Made by a program: the position numbers and the translations under genes. Positions 41,639 through 51,114 of a stretch of 64,000 nucleotides of DNA are shown here, piece after piece. The notes below the pieces were generated by a model. That model was not told the origin of the DNA. It saw nothing but the letters and a program-made list of their open reading frames with translations, and did not search any database. Position 1 is the stretch's first letter, and every line of letters begins with the position of its first letter. Source of the DNA: Candidatus Nanosynbacter sp. TM7-087 (lineage in GTDB: Bacteria; Patescibacteriota; Saccharimonadia; Saccharimonadales; Saccharimonadaceae); assembly GCF_022828365.1 (NCBI RefSeq), contig NZ_JAJQJU010000002.1, forward strand, positions 48,000 to 111,999. The letters are read 5' to 3'.

Positions 41639-43633
41639 CTACTCAGCAAACTGGCTATTGTAAAGCTCAGCGTAAAATCCATTTTGCTTCAGCAGAGTTT
41701 CGTGATTGCCTTGCTCGATAATATTTCCGTCCTTAACCACCAAAATCAAATCAGCGTCGCGAATAGTACTCAGACGGTGCGCAATAACAAAACTAGTTTT
41801 TCCCTGCATCAACTTATCCATGGCTTTTTGTATAAGGACTTCGGTGCGCGTATCAACCGAGCTTGTCGCTTCATCCAAAATCAACATCGGCGCCTTCTCT
41901 AACATCGCCCTGGCAATTGTCAGCAGCTGCTTTTCTCCCTGGGAAATGTTAGCAGCCTCCTCACCAAGAACCATATCATATCCACCCGGCAACGACCTCA
42001 CAAAATGATCAACATGCGCTTCTTTGGCGGTTTTTATCATCTCTTCCTCGGTAGCTTTTGGATTGCCATACATCAAATTCTGACGAATCGTGCCATTAAA
42101 TAGCCACGTATCTTGCAGCACCATGCCAAACATTTGACGCACATCGCTACGTTTCATTTTACGAATATCCACGCCGTCAATTTTAATCGAACCACTATTA
42201 ATCTCATAAAATCGCATTAGCAAGTTAACCAGCGTCGTTTTACCAGCACCAGTCGGACCGACAATCGCCACGCGCTGACCTGGCTTAATGTGCGCCGACA
42301 AACCTTTGATGATAGTTTGGTCTGGCTTATAACCAAAGACGACGTTGTCGAATTCAACTTCACCTTTTATGTCGGACAATTTTACCAAGTTATTCGATTC
42401 AACCGCTTCTTCTGGCTCGTCCAAAAACTCAAACACTCGCTCGGCGGCAGCAGCTGTCGATTGCAAAATATTAGCGATATTAGCGACCTGAACCAGCGGC
42501 TGATTGAATTGATCGACGTATTGAATAAACGCCTGAATGTCGCCGATTTTTAGCCGACCATTAATCGCCAGCCAACCGCCCAAAATTGTCATAGCTACGT
42601 AGCCAATATTGCTGATAAAATTTATAATCGGGTGAATCAAGCCAGAAAAGAACTGAGCCTTCCAAGCACTCTCTTGAAGCCGATTATTGATCTTAGAAAA
42701 CTTAGTAATCGATTTTTTCTGACCATTAAAGACGCGCATCACTTGATGTCCGCCATACATTTCTTCAATGTGTCCATTAAGTTCGCCAAGCTGCGTTTGC
42801 TGGCGTAAGAATTGTTTTTGCGAGCTCTTTGCGATCAGCGTAATCACGCCACCCGCCAGCGGAAGCACCAGTAGCGCAACTAGCGACATCTGCCAGCTAA
42901 TCGAAAACATCATCACCAAAATTCCCAGCACCGTAACTGTTGAAGTTATAATTTGCGACAAACTCTGATTTAGCGTTTGGCTAATCGTATCGACATCATT
43001 AGTTATGCGACTAAGAACTTCGCCGTAAGTTTGCTTATCGAAATAACTCAGCGGCAAGCGATTTATTTTTTCGGACAATTGTTGTCGCATCCTGAAAGTT
43101 ACGGTTTGCGTTACCTGAGTCATTATCCAAGTTTGAATATAACGAAAAATTACACTCAACACATACATTCCGACTAGCAAAATAATTATTCGCCAAATAG
43201 CGTCAAAATGAAATTCTGGACGCCGACTAAGATCTAGCTTTTTAATCGACTCAAGCTGACTGGACGGAATCTGTTTTTCAATCTCCGACTTATTCGGCAA
43301 TCGGTTCAAAATGTCCGCGCCAGTAGTTCCCGCTGGCAAAGAAACACCTTTTGGCAATTTGCTAGTGATCGCCTCGTAGGCTTTCATATTGGCATAATCA
43401 TCAACAATTTGATTCGTCGCGCCGCCTAAAATCTTCGGGCTGGCAATCGCAAAAATCGTACTCCCAATTGCAAAAACTAACACCATCAACATTTGCCATC
43501 GAAAATCCGACAAATATTTAATCAGCTTCTTGACCGTTCCCTTGAAATCTTTAGCCTTTTCGCCAGTGCCCATTCCGCCCATCGGGCCGCCCATTCGTAC
43601 TTGCTGACGTTTTTTCGTGGTTTGCCTAGACAT
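41639..43633 (-). CDS. ABC exporter subunit, half with intact ATPase site
   Basis: 664 residues: an N-terminal cytosolic stretch, a six-span exporter domain (about residues 50-370) with a large loop after span 1, and an ATPase domain. Walker A is IVGPTGAGKTTLV, the signature ANISQGEKQLLTIARAM and Walker B MLILDEATSSVD with the catalytic Glu present. It overlaps the other subunit gene by 1 nt, so the two form a heterodimer. Substrates of such pairs are drugs, lipids or peptides; none is shown here. Confidence 0.93.
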   Translation of the reverse strand: MSRQTTKKRQQVRMGGPMGGMGTGEKAKDFKGTVKKLIKYLSDFRWQMLMVLVFAIGSTIFAIASPKILGGATNQIVDDYANMKAYEAITSKLPKGVSLPAGTTGADILNRLPNKSEIEKQIPSSQLESIKKLDLSRRPEFHFDAIWRIIILLVGMYVLSVIFRYIQTWIMTQVTQTVTFRMRQQLSEKINRLPLSYFDKQTYGEVLSRITNDVDTISQTLNQSLSQIITSTVTVLGILVMMFSISWQMSLVALLVLPLAGGVITLIAKSSQKQFLRQQTQLGELNGHIEEMYGGHQVMRVFNGQKKSITKFSKINNRLQESAWKAQFFSGLIHPIINFISNIGYVAMTILGGWLAINGRLKIGDIQAFIQYVDQFNQPLVQVANIANILQSTAAAAERVFEFLDEPEEAVESNNLVKLSDIKGEVEFDNVVFGYKPDQTIIKGLSAHIKPGQRVAIVGPTGAGKTTLVNLLMRFYEINSGSIKIDGVDIRKMKRSDVRQMFGMVLQDTWLFNGTIRQNLMYGNPKATEEEMIKTAKEAHVDHFVRSLPGGYDMVLGEEAANISQGEKQLLTIARAMLEKAPMLILDEATSSVDTRTEVLIQKAMDKLMQGKTSFVIAHRLSTIRDADLILVVKDGNIIEQGNHETLLKQNGFYAELYNSQFAE

Positions 43634-45393
43634 TACAACACTCCTTTCGCAGCAATAGACATTTTCTGTAAATCATCTTCCGAGAGTTGCGAAGCGGCAA
43701 TTTCTTGATAAACTTCGCAATCCTTCATCAATTCCTGATGAGTTCCTTGACCGACAATTTTTCCCTCATTAAGCACAATAATTTTATCCGCATTCATAAT
43801 TGTATTTATTCGCTGACCGACAATTAACACAGTTTTATTCTTAGTTTCCTTCGCAAGCACAGCCCGTAACTTCGCGTCCGTCTTAAAATCAAGCGCCGAA
43901 AACGAATCGTCAAAAATGTAAACATTCGGCTCAACTGCAATAGCCCTCGCAATCGACAAACGCTGACGCTGACCGCCAGAAACATTGCTACCGCCCTGGG
44001 CGATTTCACTTTTATAGCCATTTTTTAACTCGCTAATAAATTCTTCCGCTTGGGCAATTTTGGCCGCCTTCTCGACCAACTTATCACTAGCCTCAGCGTT
44101 GCCGTATTTGATATTGCTAGCAACCGTTCCACTAAACAGCACACCCTTTTGCGGCACGTAACCAATTTGACCAGACAAATCTTCCAATTTCAGATTTTTA
44201 ATATCAACGCCATCAAGCAAAATCTGCCCCGCCGAAACATCATAAAAACGAGGAATCAAATTAATCAACGTCGACTTTCCCGAACCAGTACTGCCAATAA
44301 ACGCCGTTGTCTGACCAGGTTCGGCTACAAAATTAATATCCGAAAGCACCGGCAAATCCGCGTCAGGATAAGTAAATGTAACGTCCTTAAATTCAATTTT
44401 TCCCTTGGCGTCTTTTGGTAATTTTTTCGGCGACTTCGGGTCAGTAATTGACGGCAAAGTATCCAATACTTCTCCGACTCGACGCACTGATACGGCGGCT
44501 CGCGGCACCATAATAAACACCATTGACAGCAACAAGAACGAGATTATCACCTGCATCGCGTATTCCAAAAATGCCATCATATTACCAATTTGCAAATTGC
44601 CGCTACTTATCAAATGCGCGCCAAACCACACAATTGCCACACTCGAAAAGTTCATCACTAAAGTCATAATCGGATCAAGCAACATCATCAAACGGTTCAC
44701 AAATAAATTCATTTTGTTCAATTCCACGTTGGCTTTTTGGAATTTTTTCTGCTCAATCTTCTCGTTATGGAACGCACGAATAACTTTCAGTCCAACCAAA
44801 TTTTCCCGCGCCACCAAATTAAGCTTATCCACCAGCGCCTGCAATTTCTTAAACCTAGGTACAGCAATCGTAAATAGTGTAGCGATCACCACAAGCAAAA
44901 CAAACACCGCCAAAGCGATAATCCAGCTTAAATCGGGCGCATTATTCATGGCTTTTTGCAGACCACCAATTGCCATAATCGGTGCCATTAGCGCCAAGCG
45001 CAACAACATTAATGATGTCATCTGAATTTGCTGGATGTCATTCGTCGAGCGTGTAATTAATGACGCTGTAGAAAATTTATTAAAATCCGCCAAAGAAAAA
45101 CTTTCCACTCGCTCAAATAATTTTTCTCGTAGTTGGCGCGCCATCCCTGTAGCAATTCGCGCCGCCAAAAAACCCACGACAATTGAACAAAACCCACCAG
45201 CCGCCGTCACCAAAATCATCATCAAGCCATTATTCCAAATCGCCGACATATCTTGTTTAATAATGCCGTTATTGACAATTTCCGACATTTTATCCGGCAG
45301 CCACAAATTCGCCATCACAACGCCATACGTGAATCCAATCAAGATAATAAACAGCAACCAATAGCCTCTAAAAATTCGTAAAATATGTTTCAT
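43633..45393 (-). CDS. ABC exporter subunit, half with degenerate ATPase site
   Basis: 586 residues: six spans (about 15-310) followed by an ATPase with Walker A IGSTGSGKSTLI, signature NVSGGQRQRLSIARA and Walker B VYIFDDSFSALD. The catalytic Glu after Walker B is Asp, the usual sign of the non-catalytic site in heterodimeric exporters such as BmrCD or TM287/288. It is first in the pair and has an AAAGGG ribosome site. Confidence 0.93.
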   Translation of the reverse strand: MKHILRIFRGYWLLFIILIGFTYGVVMANLWLPDKMSEIVNNGIIKQDMSAIWNNGLMMILVTAAGGFCSIVVGFLAARIATGMARQLREKLFERVESFSLADFNKFSTASLITRSTNDIQQIQMTSLMLLRLALMAPIMAIGGLQKAMNNAPDLSWIIALAVFVLLVVIATLFTIAVPRFKKLQALVDKLNLVARENLVGLKVIRAFHNEKIEQKKFQKANVELNKMNLFVNRLMMLLDPIMTLVMNFSSVAIVWFGAHLISSGNLQIGNMMAFLEYAMQVIISFLLLSMVFIMVPRAAVSVRRVGEVLDTLPSITDPKSPKKLPKDAKGKIEFKDVTFTYPDADLPVLSDINFVAEPGQTTAFIGSTGSGKSTLINLIPRFYDVSAGQILLDGVDIKNLKLEDLSGQIGYVPQKGVLFSGTVASNIKYGNAEASDKLVEKAAKIAQAEEFISELKNGYKSEIAQGGSNVSGGQRQRLSIARAIAVEPNVYIFDDSFSALDFKTDAKLRAVLAKETKNKTVLIVGQRINTIMNADKIIVLNEGKIVGQGTHQELMKDCEVYQEIAASQLSEDDLQKMSIAAKGVL

Positions 45394-45470
45394 TTATAGC
45401 CCTTTACGCTCTAAGTCCACCTTATATTATATCATTTTAGGACTAGTTGATTCCGTTTTAATAATTACAA

Positions 45471-45500
45471 TTGGACAAAAATATCTGTTAGTTTTATACT
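45471..45500 (+). promoter_or_regulatory. Promoter of tRNA-Pro
   Basis: TTGGAC (45471-45476), 18-nt spacer, TATACT (45495-45500), about 11 nt before the tRNA. Confidence 0.68.
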
Positions 45501-45511
45501 GTTTTTAGCGT

Positions 45512-45588
45512 CGGGGTGTGGCGCAGCTCGGTAGCGCGCACCGTTCGGGACGGTGAGGTCGCTGGTTCAAATCCAGTCACCCCGACCA
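45512..45588 (+). tRNA. tRNA-Pro (CGG)
   Basis: Full cloverleaf: acceptor CGGGGTG/CACCCCG, anticodon stem CACCG/CGGTG around TTCGGGA (anticodon CGG), T loop TTCAAAT, discriminator A and encoded CCA. Confidence 0.95.
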
Positions 45589-45653
45589 TGAAATTATTGG
45601 GCGTACGTTCAGCTTAATTGAACCTCTGGCTATTAGCAATCAAAGGAGGTTTT

Positions 45654-46121
45654 ATGCGACGAAGAGTAAACGTACGCGGAATTATTATCAACAATAAGGG
45701 CGAAATTTTCTGCCAAAAACTAACAGCAAACACCGGCAAAGGTCGTGATTTTTGGTGTACGCCGGGCGGCGGCTTGGAAATTGGCGAAAGCTTGTTGGAC
45801 GGCTTGCGTCGAGAAATGATTGAAGAAACTGGCGTCAAACCAGAAATCGGTAAGTTGTTATTTGTCCAGCAATTCGCCGAATCAGGCGAACAATCAGCAC
45901 ACGGCCCAAATGAACAATTGGAGTTTTTCTTCCTCATCACCAACTGGCAAGATTACCAGCACATCAACCTGGGGCAAACATCGCACGGCGTCGAGGAAGT
46001 AGCGGAATGCGGCTTTATCGATCCGAAAACGACGCGAATTTTACCGAGTTATCTGACAGAGGTTGACCTGGACCAGCTGGTTAACAAATTGACAGAAGTC
46101 CCAGTTCTAAGCGAATTATAG
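45654..46121 (+). CDS. Nudix hydrolase
   Basis: 155 residues from the ATG with AAAGGAGG 4 nt upstream. The Nudix box is complete: GGGLEIGESLLDGLRREM then IEETGV (G-x5-E-x7-REUxEExGU). It hydrolyses a nucleoside diphosphate linked to another group. The substrate cannot be inferred. It follows tRNA-Pro and converges with the amino-acid ABC genes. Confidence 0.9.
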   Translation: MRRRVNVRGIIINNKGEIFCQKLTANTGKGRDFWCTPGGGLEIGESLLDGLRREMIEETGVKPEIGKLLFVQQFAESGEQSAHGPNEQLEFFFLITNWQDYQHINLGQTSHGVEEVAECGFIDPKTTRILPSYLTEVDLDQLVNKLTEVPVLSEL

Positions 46122-46135
46122 CGAGGTCACTCGGG

Positions 46136-46858
46136 CTATTTGGCGAAGAATTTTTTGGCACGTTCAGTTTTCGGGTGATCCATAACCTGTTCAGGTGTTC
46201 CATTTTCGATAATCTCACCCTTGTCTAAGAAAATCATCCTAGTTCCAACTTCGCGGGCAAATTTCATTTCGTGAGTAACGATTACCATCGTCATTCCCTT
46301 TTTGGCAACTTTTCTAATCACATCCAAAACTTCACCAATCATCTCTGGGTCTAGCGCTGAAGTCGGCTCATCAAAAAGCATAATCTTCGGCTCCATCGCT
46401 AGCGCCCGCGCAATTGCTACTCGCTGTTTTTGACCGCCAGACAAACTATTCGGCGAAGCGTCCGCTTTGTCTAATAGTCCAACATCGTCCAATAAACTTC
46501 GCGCCAATTTTGTCGCTTTTTGATCTGAAAATTTACGCAGCTTTTTCGGAGCTAATTTAATATTTTCAATCACGCTCAAATTCGGAAACAGATTAAATTG
46601 CTGAAAAACCATGCCAATATTCTGACGCAAGGCGTTCAAGTTTACGTGTGGATCAGTAATTTTCACTCCATCGACAATAATCTCGCCCGAAGTCGGTTCC
46701 TCCAGCAAGTTCAGACAACGCAAGAATGTCGACTTGCCGGAACCAGACGAGCCAACCACCACGACAATCTCGCCCTCTTCAATTTCTACGTCAATATCGC
46801 GAAGAACTCGATTTGCGCCGAACGTTTTTTTCAAGTTTTTAACGCTGATTATCGTCAT
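46136..46858 (-). CDS. glnQ: Polar amino-acid ABC transporter ATPase
   Basis: 240 residues with Walker [18 protein letters not shown], signature [17 protein letters not shown], Walker [19 protein letters not shown] and the H-loop in [25 protein letters not shown] is the pattern of polar amino-acid (GlnQ/HisP) ATPases. It overlaps the permease gene by 20 nt. The gene symbol is a class label. Confidence 0.93.
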   Translation of the reverse strand: MTIISVKNLKKTFGANRVLRDIDVEIEEGEIVVVVGSSGSGKSTFLRCLNLLEEPTSGEIIVDGVKITDPHVNLNALRQNIGMVFQQFNLFPNLSVIENIKLAPKKLRKFSDQKATKLARSLLDDVGLLDKADASPNSLSGGQKQRVAIARALAMEPKIMLFDEPTSALDPEMIGEVLDVIRKVAKKGMTMVIVTHEMKFAREVGTRMIFLDKGEIIENGTPEQVMDHPKTERAKKFFAK

Positions 46859-47549
46859 GTTTCAATTTCCTTTCTACTCGCGCCATTACTCGCGTAAAAA
46901 TCGCCGTCAAAATTAAGTACATCGCCGCAGCAGCAAATAGCGATTGAAAAGCTGTCGCCGTCTGAAAACGAATATTGTCCGCGCCCCGCATAATATCATT
47001 CAAGCCAATCCAACCAACAACCGAAGTTTCCTTTAATAGCGCGATAAATTCACTAATCAACGCCGGCAATGAATTTCTCATTGCTTGCGGCAAAATGACT
47101 AGCCGCATTGCCTGCCAATTACTCAGACCCAAAGATCTAGCCGCTTCCATTTGCCCCTTGTCAATACTCTGAATTCCGCCACGAATAATCTCGGCGATAT
47201 ACGCACCGCTATTTATCCCAAACGCCACCGCCGCCACAAAAATCTTCGGCATAAATTGATACGACCCAAAAACGACGTAATACATAATCAATAACTGGAC
47301 CAAAAGTGGCGTGCCGCGAATAATATCGACATAAATTTTTCCCAAACTAGCCAGCGGATTAAAGTTCGCGAGTCTGCTCGTTTTCATCCTGCCAAATGGG
47401 CGTAAATTCGACGTACGCATCAGAGCAACAAGTACACCAATTGCCGACCCTAAAATAAGCGACAACACAGTCAAAACCATTGTCACCTCTAATCCATGCC
47501 ATAAAAATAGCCATCGACCGCCGCCAAAAATCACTTCCCAAAAATTCAC
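46839..47549 (-). CDS. Polar amino-acid ABC transporter permease
   Basis: 236 residues with about five spans. The EAA loop reads [20 protein letters not shown], and [17 protein letters not shown] and [15 protein letters not shown] are family-typical. It forms the membrane pore with the adjacent ATPase. It overlaps the binding-protein gene by 4 nt. Confidence 0.93.
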   Translation of the reverse strand: MNFWEVIFGGGRWLFLWHGLEVTMVLTVLSLILGSAIGVLVALMRTSNLRPFGRMKTSRLANFNPLASLGKIYVDIIRGTPLLVQLLIMYYVVFGSYQFMPKIFVAAVAFGINSGAYIAEIIRGGIQSIDKGQMEAARSLGLSNWQAMRLVILPQAMRNSLPALISEFIALLKETSVVGWIGLNDIMRGADNIRFQTATAFQSLFAAAAMYLILTAIFTRVMARVERKLKHDDNQR

Positions 47550-48337
47550 GATTTAGCCTCCTCGCCAAAATATTTGCGGATCAGCTTTTCATAGCGACCA
47601 TCTTTTTTCATCTTGGCAATTTCTTTATTAACCTTTTCTAAGAGGTCTTTATTATCTTTTTTAATAGCAATCGCATAACTTTCATCGCTGAGCGCGCCCG
47701 GTAAGATTTCTAAGTCAGAAAACCCAGCCGAATACTGCTTTGCGGGAGCGTCGTCCAGAATGACCGCTTCAATTTTTCCCGAACTTAATTCCTGCAAAAC
47801 ACTCGGCGCGGTTTGGAACTGCGTGACTGATGCGCCGGTAATCTTAGACGCCAAAGTATCGCCAGTCGTACCCAGCTGCACGCCAATTTTTCGCCCTGGT
47901 AATTGATACTTATTGCGAATTGGACTTCCCTTTTTAACAATTATTCTCTGCGACGCCGAATAATACGAATCTGAAAACAACGCATTTTTTTCTCGCTCAG
48001 GCGTTACTGTCATTCCAGCCGCTACCATATCAATTTGCCCACTATCCAGCGCCGGGAGTAGCCCGTCAAACGACATGTCTTCGACCTTCAAATCTTTACC
48101 CAAGCTTTTAGCAATTTCCCTCGCCAGATCAACGTCAAAGCCAACCACTTGATTATTATCAATATATTCAAACGGCTTAAATCCAGCATTCGTGCCCATC
48201 ACCAAAACATCAGTTTTTGAGCCAATTACGCCATCTCGATGTAAAATATCGCCCAACATCAAACAAATCATCCCCGCAAATAAAACCAGCCCAATCCACC
48301 AACTAATTCCGAATGTGTGCGTCTTGTTCTTGCTCAT
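47546..48337 (-). CDS. Polar amino-acid ABC transporter substrate-binding protein
   Basis: 263 residues from MSKNKTHTFG. An uncleaved or lipid-free anchor (about residues 11-30) is followed by the family 3 binding fold: MGTNAGFKPFEYIDNNQVVG, DVDLAREIAKSLG, FDGLLPALDSGQIDMVAAGM, and a closing SYAIAIKKDN. No lipobox Cys is seen, so it is probably held by its N-terminal helix. It heads the three-gene importer operon. TATAAT ends 6 nt before this ATG, which rules out the much longer upstream reading frame. Arginine or another amino acid may be the ligand. Confidence 0.92.
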   Translation of the reverse strand: MSKNKTHTFGISWWIGLVLFAGMICLMLGDILHRDGVIGSKTDVLVMGTNAGFKPFEYIDNNQVVGFDVDLAREIAKSLGKDLKVEDMSFDGLLPALDSGQIDMVAAGMTVTPEREKNALFSDSYYSASQRIIVKKGSPIRNKYQLPGRKIGVQLGTTGDTLASKITGASVTQFQTAPSVLQELSSGKIEAVILDDAPAKQYSAGFSDLEILPGALSDESYAIAIKKDNKDLLEKVNKEIAKMKKDGRYEKLIRKYFGEEAKS

Positions 48338-48343
48338 GCTTTT

Positions 48344-48349
48344 ATTATA
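48344..48349 (-). promoter_or_regulatory. -10 box for leaderless amino-acid importer operon
   Basis: TATAAT on the minus strand with 6 nt to the ATG of the binding-protein gene. Confidence 0.62.
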
Positions 48350-48377
48350 CCCCTCCATCCGCAAAAAACGTAAGTGA

Positions 48378-48383
48378 TATAAT
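48378..48383 (+). promoter_or_regulatory. Extended -10 box for leaderless LtaS-like gene
   Basis: TGATATAAT with 6 nt to the GTG start. It diverges from the importer promoter 29 bp away. Confidence 0.62.
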
Positions 48384-48389
48384 AGAATA

Positions 48390-49955
48390 GTGAGAAAAAT
48401 TAAATTTACCAAACGTTTCTGGATTAAATCAATATCAATCATCTTGCTTTTTTTGGCGGCATTTTGCTTAATTGCGGCGCGCTATAAATATATCGTCTTT
48501 AAAGGTTCACAAATCGACGAGATAATTTTTTATTTCGTCAACGGATTAGCTGGTGGCAAATCTGACAATTTATGGTCGGCCGTCCTGCAAAATCTTCCGC
48601 TGGTTTTCCTATTATTCGGCGCATTATTAATCCCAATGTTCGACAAATCGATCTCTTTCATCAATCGCATAATCGCCTTTTGCTTGAAAAAAATCAAATC
48701 ATCACGAAAATTTACCCTGCCGTTTTTACGATTACGAAATCAAGCAATTTACTCGCTGAGTATGTTTTTAATTGCGATCGTCCTTCTAATTCAAAGTTTC
48801 GGCATTCCTAACTATATTTATGCCTTGACCCAATCAACCAAATTATACGAAGAAAATTACGTCAATCCAAAAACCGCCAAATTGACTTTCCCAGAGAAAA
48901 AGCGCAACTTAATATACATATATTTAGAATCAATGGAAAACACTTTAGCGTCAAAGGCTAATGGCGGCAGCTCCGAAACCTCCGTTATTCCAGAGCTGGA
49001 AGAATTGGCGTTAAAAAATACCTCATTCTCAAACAAAGCATCCGGTGTCGGCGGCGCCTTGCCTGCAACAAACACCGGCTGGACCGTGGCGGGAATGGCT
49101 GCGCAATCTACTGGTGTCCCACTGAAAGAAAACTTGGTTGGCGGACGCGACCATAACGCCCTGGGCGAGTTTAAGAAGTTCTTACCAGGCGCTTACAGTC
49201 TTGGTGAGATTTTAGAAAAACAAGGCTATAATCAAACATTTATTATGGGTTCTGAAGCAAGTTTTGGCGGACGCGATAAATTATTAACTCAGCATGGCAA
49301 TTTCAATATCGAAGATTACAATTACGCCAAAAAACACGGAAAAATATCCGAAGATTACAAAGTTTGGTGGGGTTATGAAGACAAAAAATTATTCCAATTT
49401 GCCCGCGAAGAAGCCTCGCGCTTGGCGGCATCAGACAAGCCGTTCAACTTACAACTACTCACCGCCGACACGCATTTTACCGATGGCTATTTGGATGAAA
49501 CCTGCGCCAAAACCTTCAGTAATCAATACGACAATGTTCACGCTTGTTCCTCAAAACAGGTCGCCGCATTCGTCAATTGGGTTAAATCTCAGCCATTTTA
49601 TGAAAACACCACGATTGTCATTTCTGGCGATCACTTAGGAATGCAGACTTCATACTACGACGAAAAAATTGGCGGAACTAATTATCAGCGAACCATTTAC
49701 AACACGTTTATAAATCCAGCCATTCCAACTAGTCACTCAAAGAATCGTCAATTCACGACATTCGATATGTATCCGTCAACTTTGGCCGCGCTGGGAGTTA
49801 AAATTGATGGCGACCGATTAGGTCTGGGTACAAACTTATTTTCTGGAAAGAAAACCTTGGCCGAACAGTACGGCGGAATTGAAAAATTAAATTCAGAACT
49901 TTCCAAACGTTCCGCTTATTACGAAAATAAGATTTTTACCAAATCTGGCAATTAG
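48390..49955 (+). CDS. LtaS-like membrane sulfatase (phosphoglycerol transferase family)
   Basis: 521 residues from a GTG 6 nt after TATAAT. Four spans (about 13-30, 45-90 in two pieces, 108-130) are followed by an extracellular sulfatase-fold domain. NLIYIYLESMENT holds the metal Glu. The likely nucleophile threonine is in ALPATNTGWTVAG, and TADTHFTDGYLD and IVISGDHLGMQ give further metal ligands. LtaS-type enzymes transfer phosphoglycerol from phosphatidylglycerol to polymers or sugars. The acceptor is not evident. It is next to galE (convergent, 4-nt overlap). Confidence 0.88.
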   Translation: MRKIKFTKRFWIKSISIILLFLAAFCLIAARYKYIVFKGSQIDEIIFYFVNGLAGGKSDNLWSAVLQNLPLVFLLFGALLIPMFDKSISFINRIIAFCLKKIKSSRKFTLPFLRLRNQAIYSLSMFLIAIVLLIQSFGIPNYIYALTQSTKLYEENYVNPKTAKLTFPEKKRNLIYIYLESMENTLASKANGGSSETSVIPELEELALKNTSFSNKASGVGGALPATNTGWTVAGMAAQSTGVPLKENLVGGRDHNALGEFKKFLPGAYSLGEILEKQGYNQTFIMGSEASFGGRDKLLTQHGNFNIEDYNYAKKHGKISEDYKVWWGYEDKKLFQFAREEASRLAASDKPFNLQLLTADTHFTDGYLDETCAKTFSNQYDNVHACSSKQVAAFVNWVKSQPFYENTTIVISGDHLGMQTSYYDEKIGGTNYQRTIYNTFINPAIPTSHSKNRQFTTFDMYPSTLAALGVKIDGDRLGLGTNLFSGKKTLAEQYGGIEKLNSELSKRSAYYENKIFTKSGN

Positions 49956-50965
49956 CCATTGTAGCCATTTGGATTATTGCTCTGCCAATTCCAAGCGTCG
50001 CGGCAAGCATCTTCAATTGTCAATTCTGCTCGCCAACCTAATTCTTTTTCTGCCAAGCCTGGGTCTGCATAACACGCCGCAATGTCACCTGCTCGACGTG
50101 GCGTAACTTGATACGGAACATCGCGACCAGACGCCTTCTCAAACGCCTTCACTAATTCCAAAACTGAAGTGCCACGACCAGTGCCGATATTATAGACTTT
50201 ATATTCGTTCGGTCGGCCCAAATTCTCCAGAGCTGCCACGTGAGCCTTTGCCAAATCAACCACGTGAATATAATCGCGCACGCCAGTTCCATCTGGGGTG
50301 TCATAATCATCGCCAAAAACGCTCAAATACTCTCGCTTACCAACAGCAACTTGCGACACGAACGGCAGAAGATTGTTCGGGATTCCCGAGGGATTTTCCC
50401 CGATGCGACCACTCGGATGCGCGCCAACTGGATTAAAATAGCGGAGAGATGTAAATTGCCAATTTTGATTTGTCGCAGAAATATCGCGAAGCATTTGCTC
50501 AATCATCAACTTTGTTTGGCCATATGGATTTGTGGCAGACAACGGCATATCTTCGGTAATTGGTAATCGAGCAGGATCGCCATAAACTGTTGCCGAACTA
50601 GAAAACACCAATTTCTTCACGTCAAATTCTTGCATCACATCAAGCAAAACCAGCGTGCTTTCAAGGTTATTTTTATAGTAAAGAAGCGCCTTTTCAACCG
50701 ACTCGCCAACCGCCTTCAACCCAGCAAAGTGAATCACAGCATCAATTTTTTCAGACTTAAACAATTCTGATAGTCGCTGATGATCACATAAATCGAATTC
50801 GTGAAACGGTATTGATTGACCCGTAATTTCTTCAACTCGCTTCAGACTTTCGACGGACGAGTTTGATAAATTATCAACAACCACTACTTTATGATTTGAT
50901 GACAATAGTTCGATGATAGTGTGACTGCCGATATATCCAGCGCCACCAGTGACAAGAATATTCAT
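49952..50965 (-). CDS. galE: UDP-glucose 4-epimerase
   Basis: 337 residues, standard. The NAD site is LVTGGAGYIGSHTIIELL; catalytic residues are FSSSATVYG (Ser) and NPYGQTKLM (YxxxK); SLRYFNPVGAHPSG and DGTGVRDYIHVVDLAKAH are typical GalE. It interconverts UDP-glucose and UDP-galactose for envelope polymers. A TATAAT box ends 6 nt before the ATG, so it is leaderless, and it is transcribed away from the clpB promoter. Confidence 0.96.
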   Translation of the reverse strand: MNILVTGGAGYIGSHTIIELLSSNHKVVVVDNLSNSSVESLKRVEEITGQSIPFHEFDLCDHQRLSELFKSEKIDAVIHFAGLKAVGESVEKALLYYKNNLESTLVLLDVMQEFDVKKLVFSSSATVYGDPARLPITEDMPLSATNPYGQTKLMIEQMLRDISATNQNWQFTSLRYFNPVGAHPSGRIGENPSGIPNNLLPFVSQVAVGKREYLSVFGDDYDTPDGTGVRDYIHVVDLAKAHVAALENLGRPNEYKVYNIGTGRGTSVLELVKAFEKASGRDVPYQVTPRRAGDIAACYADPGLAEKELGWRAELTIEDACRDAWNWQSNNPNGYNG

Positions 50966-50971
50966 ACGCTT

Positions 50972-50977
50972 ATTATA
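50972..50977 (-). promoter_or_regulatory. -10 box for leaderless galE
   Basis: TATAAT on the minus strand with 6 nt to the ATG. Confidence 0.62.
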
Positions 50978-51000
50978 CTACAAAAAGCCTATTTATTTTA

Positions 51001-51027
51001 TTAGCACTCTTGCACTGAGAGTGCTAA
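51001..51027. promoter_or_regulatory. CIRCE operator of clpB
   Basis: Perfect TTAGCACTC-N9-GAGTGCTAA. It overlaps the clpB promoter and places the gene in the HrcA regulon. Confidence 0.95.
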
Positions 51028-51038
51028 TTTGCTATTAT
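51010..51038 (+). promoter_or_regulatory. clpB promoter
   Basis: TTGCAC (51010-51015), 17-nt spacer, TATTAT (51033-51038). The -35 box is in the CIRCE loop. The predicted start near 51045 excludes the upstream ATG at 51037. Confidence 0.75.
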
Positions 51039-51114
51039 GACTATACCAAATTTCACCATTCTGTCTTTTACTGGGGCGCAACAAATTAGGACTAAAAACC
51101 AAAAGGATGATTTT

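Noticed and set aside
51037..51114. ATG at 51037 as the clpB start
   Set aside because: It overlaps the promoter -10 box and lies before the predicted transcription start. The ATG at 51115 has an AGGA site and the expected sequence after it.
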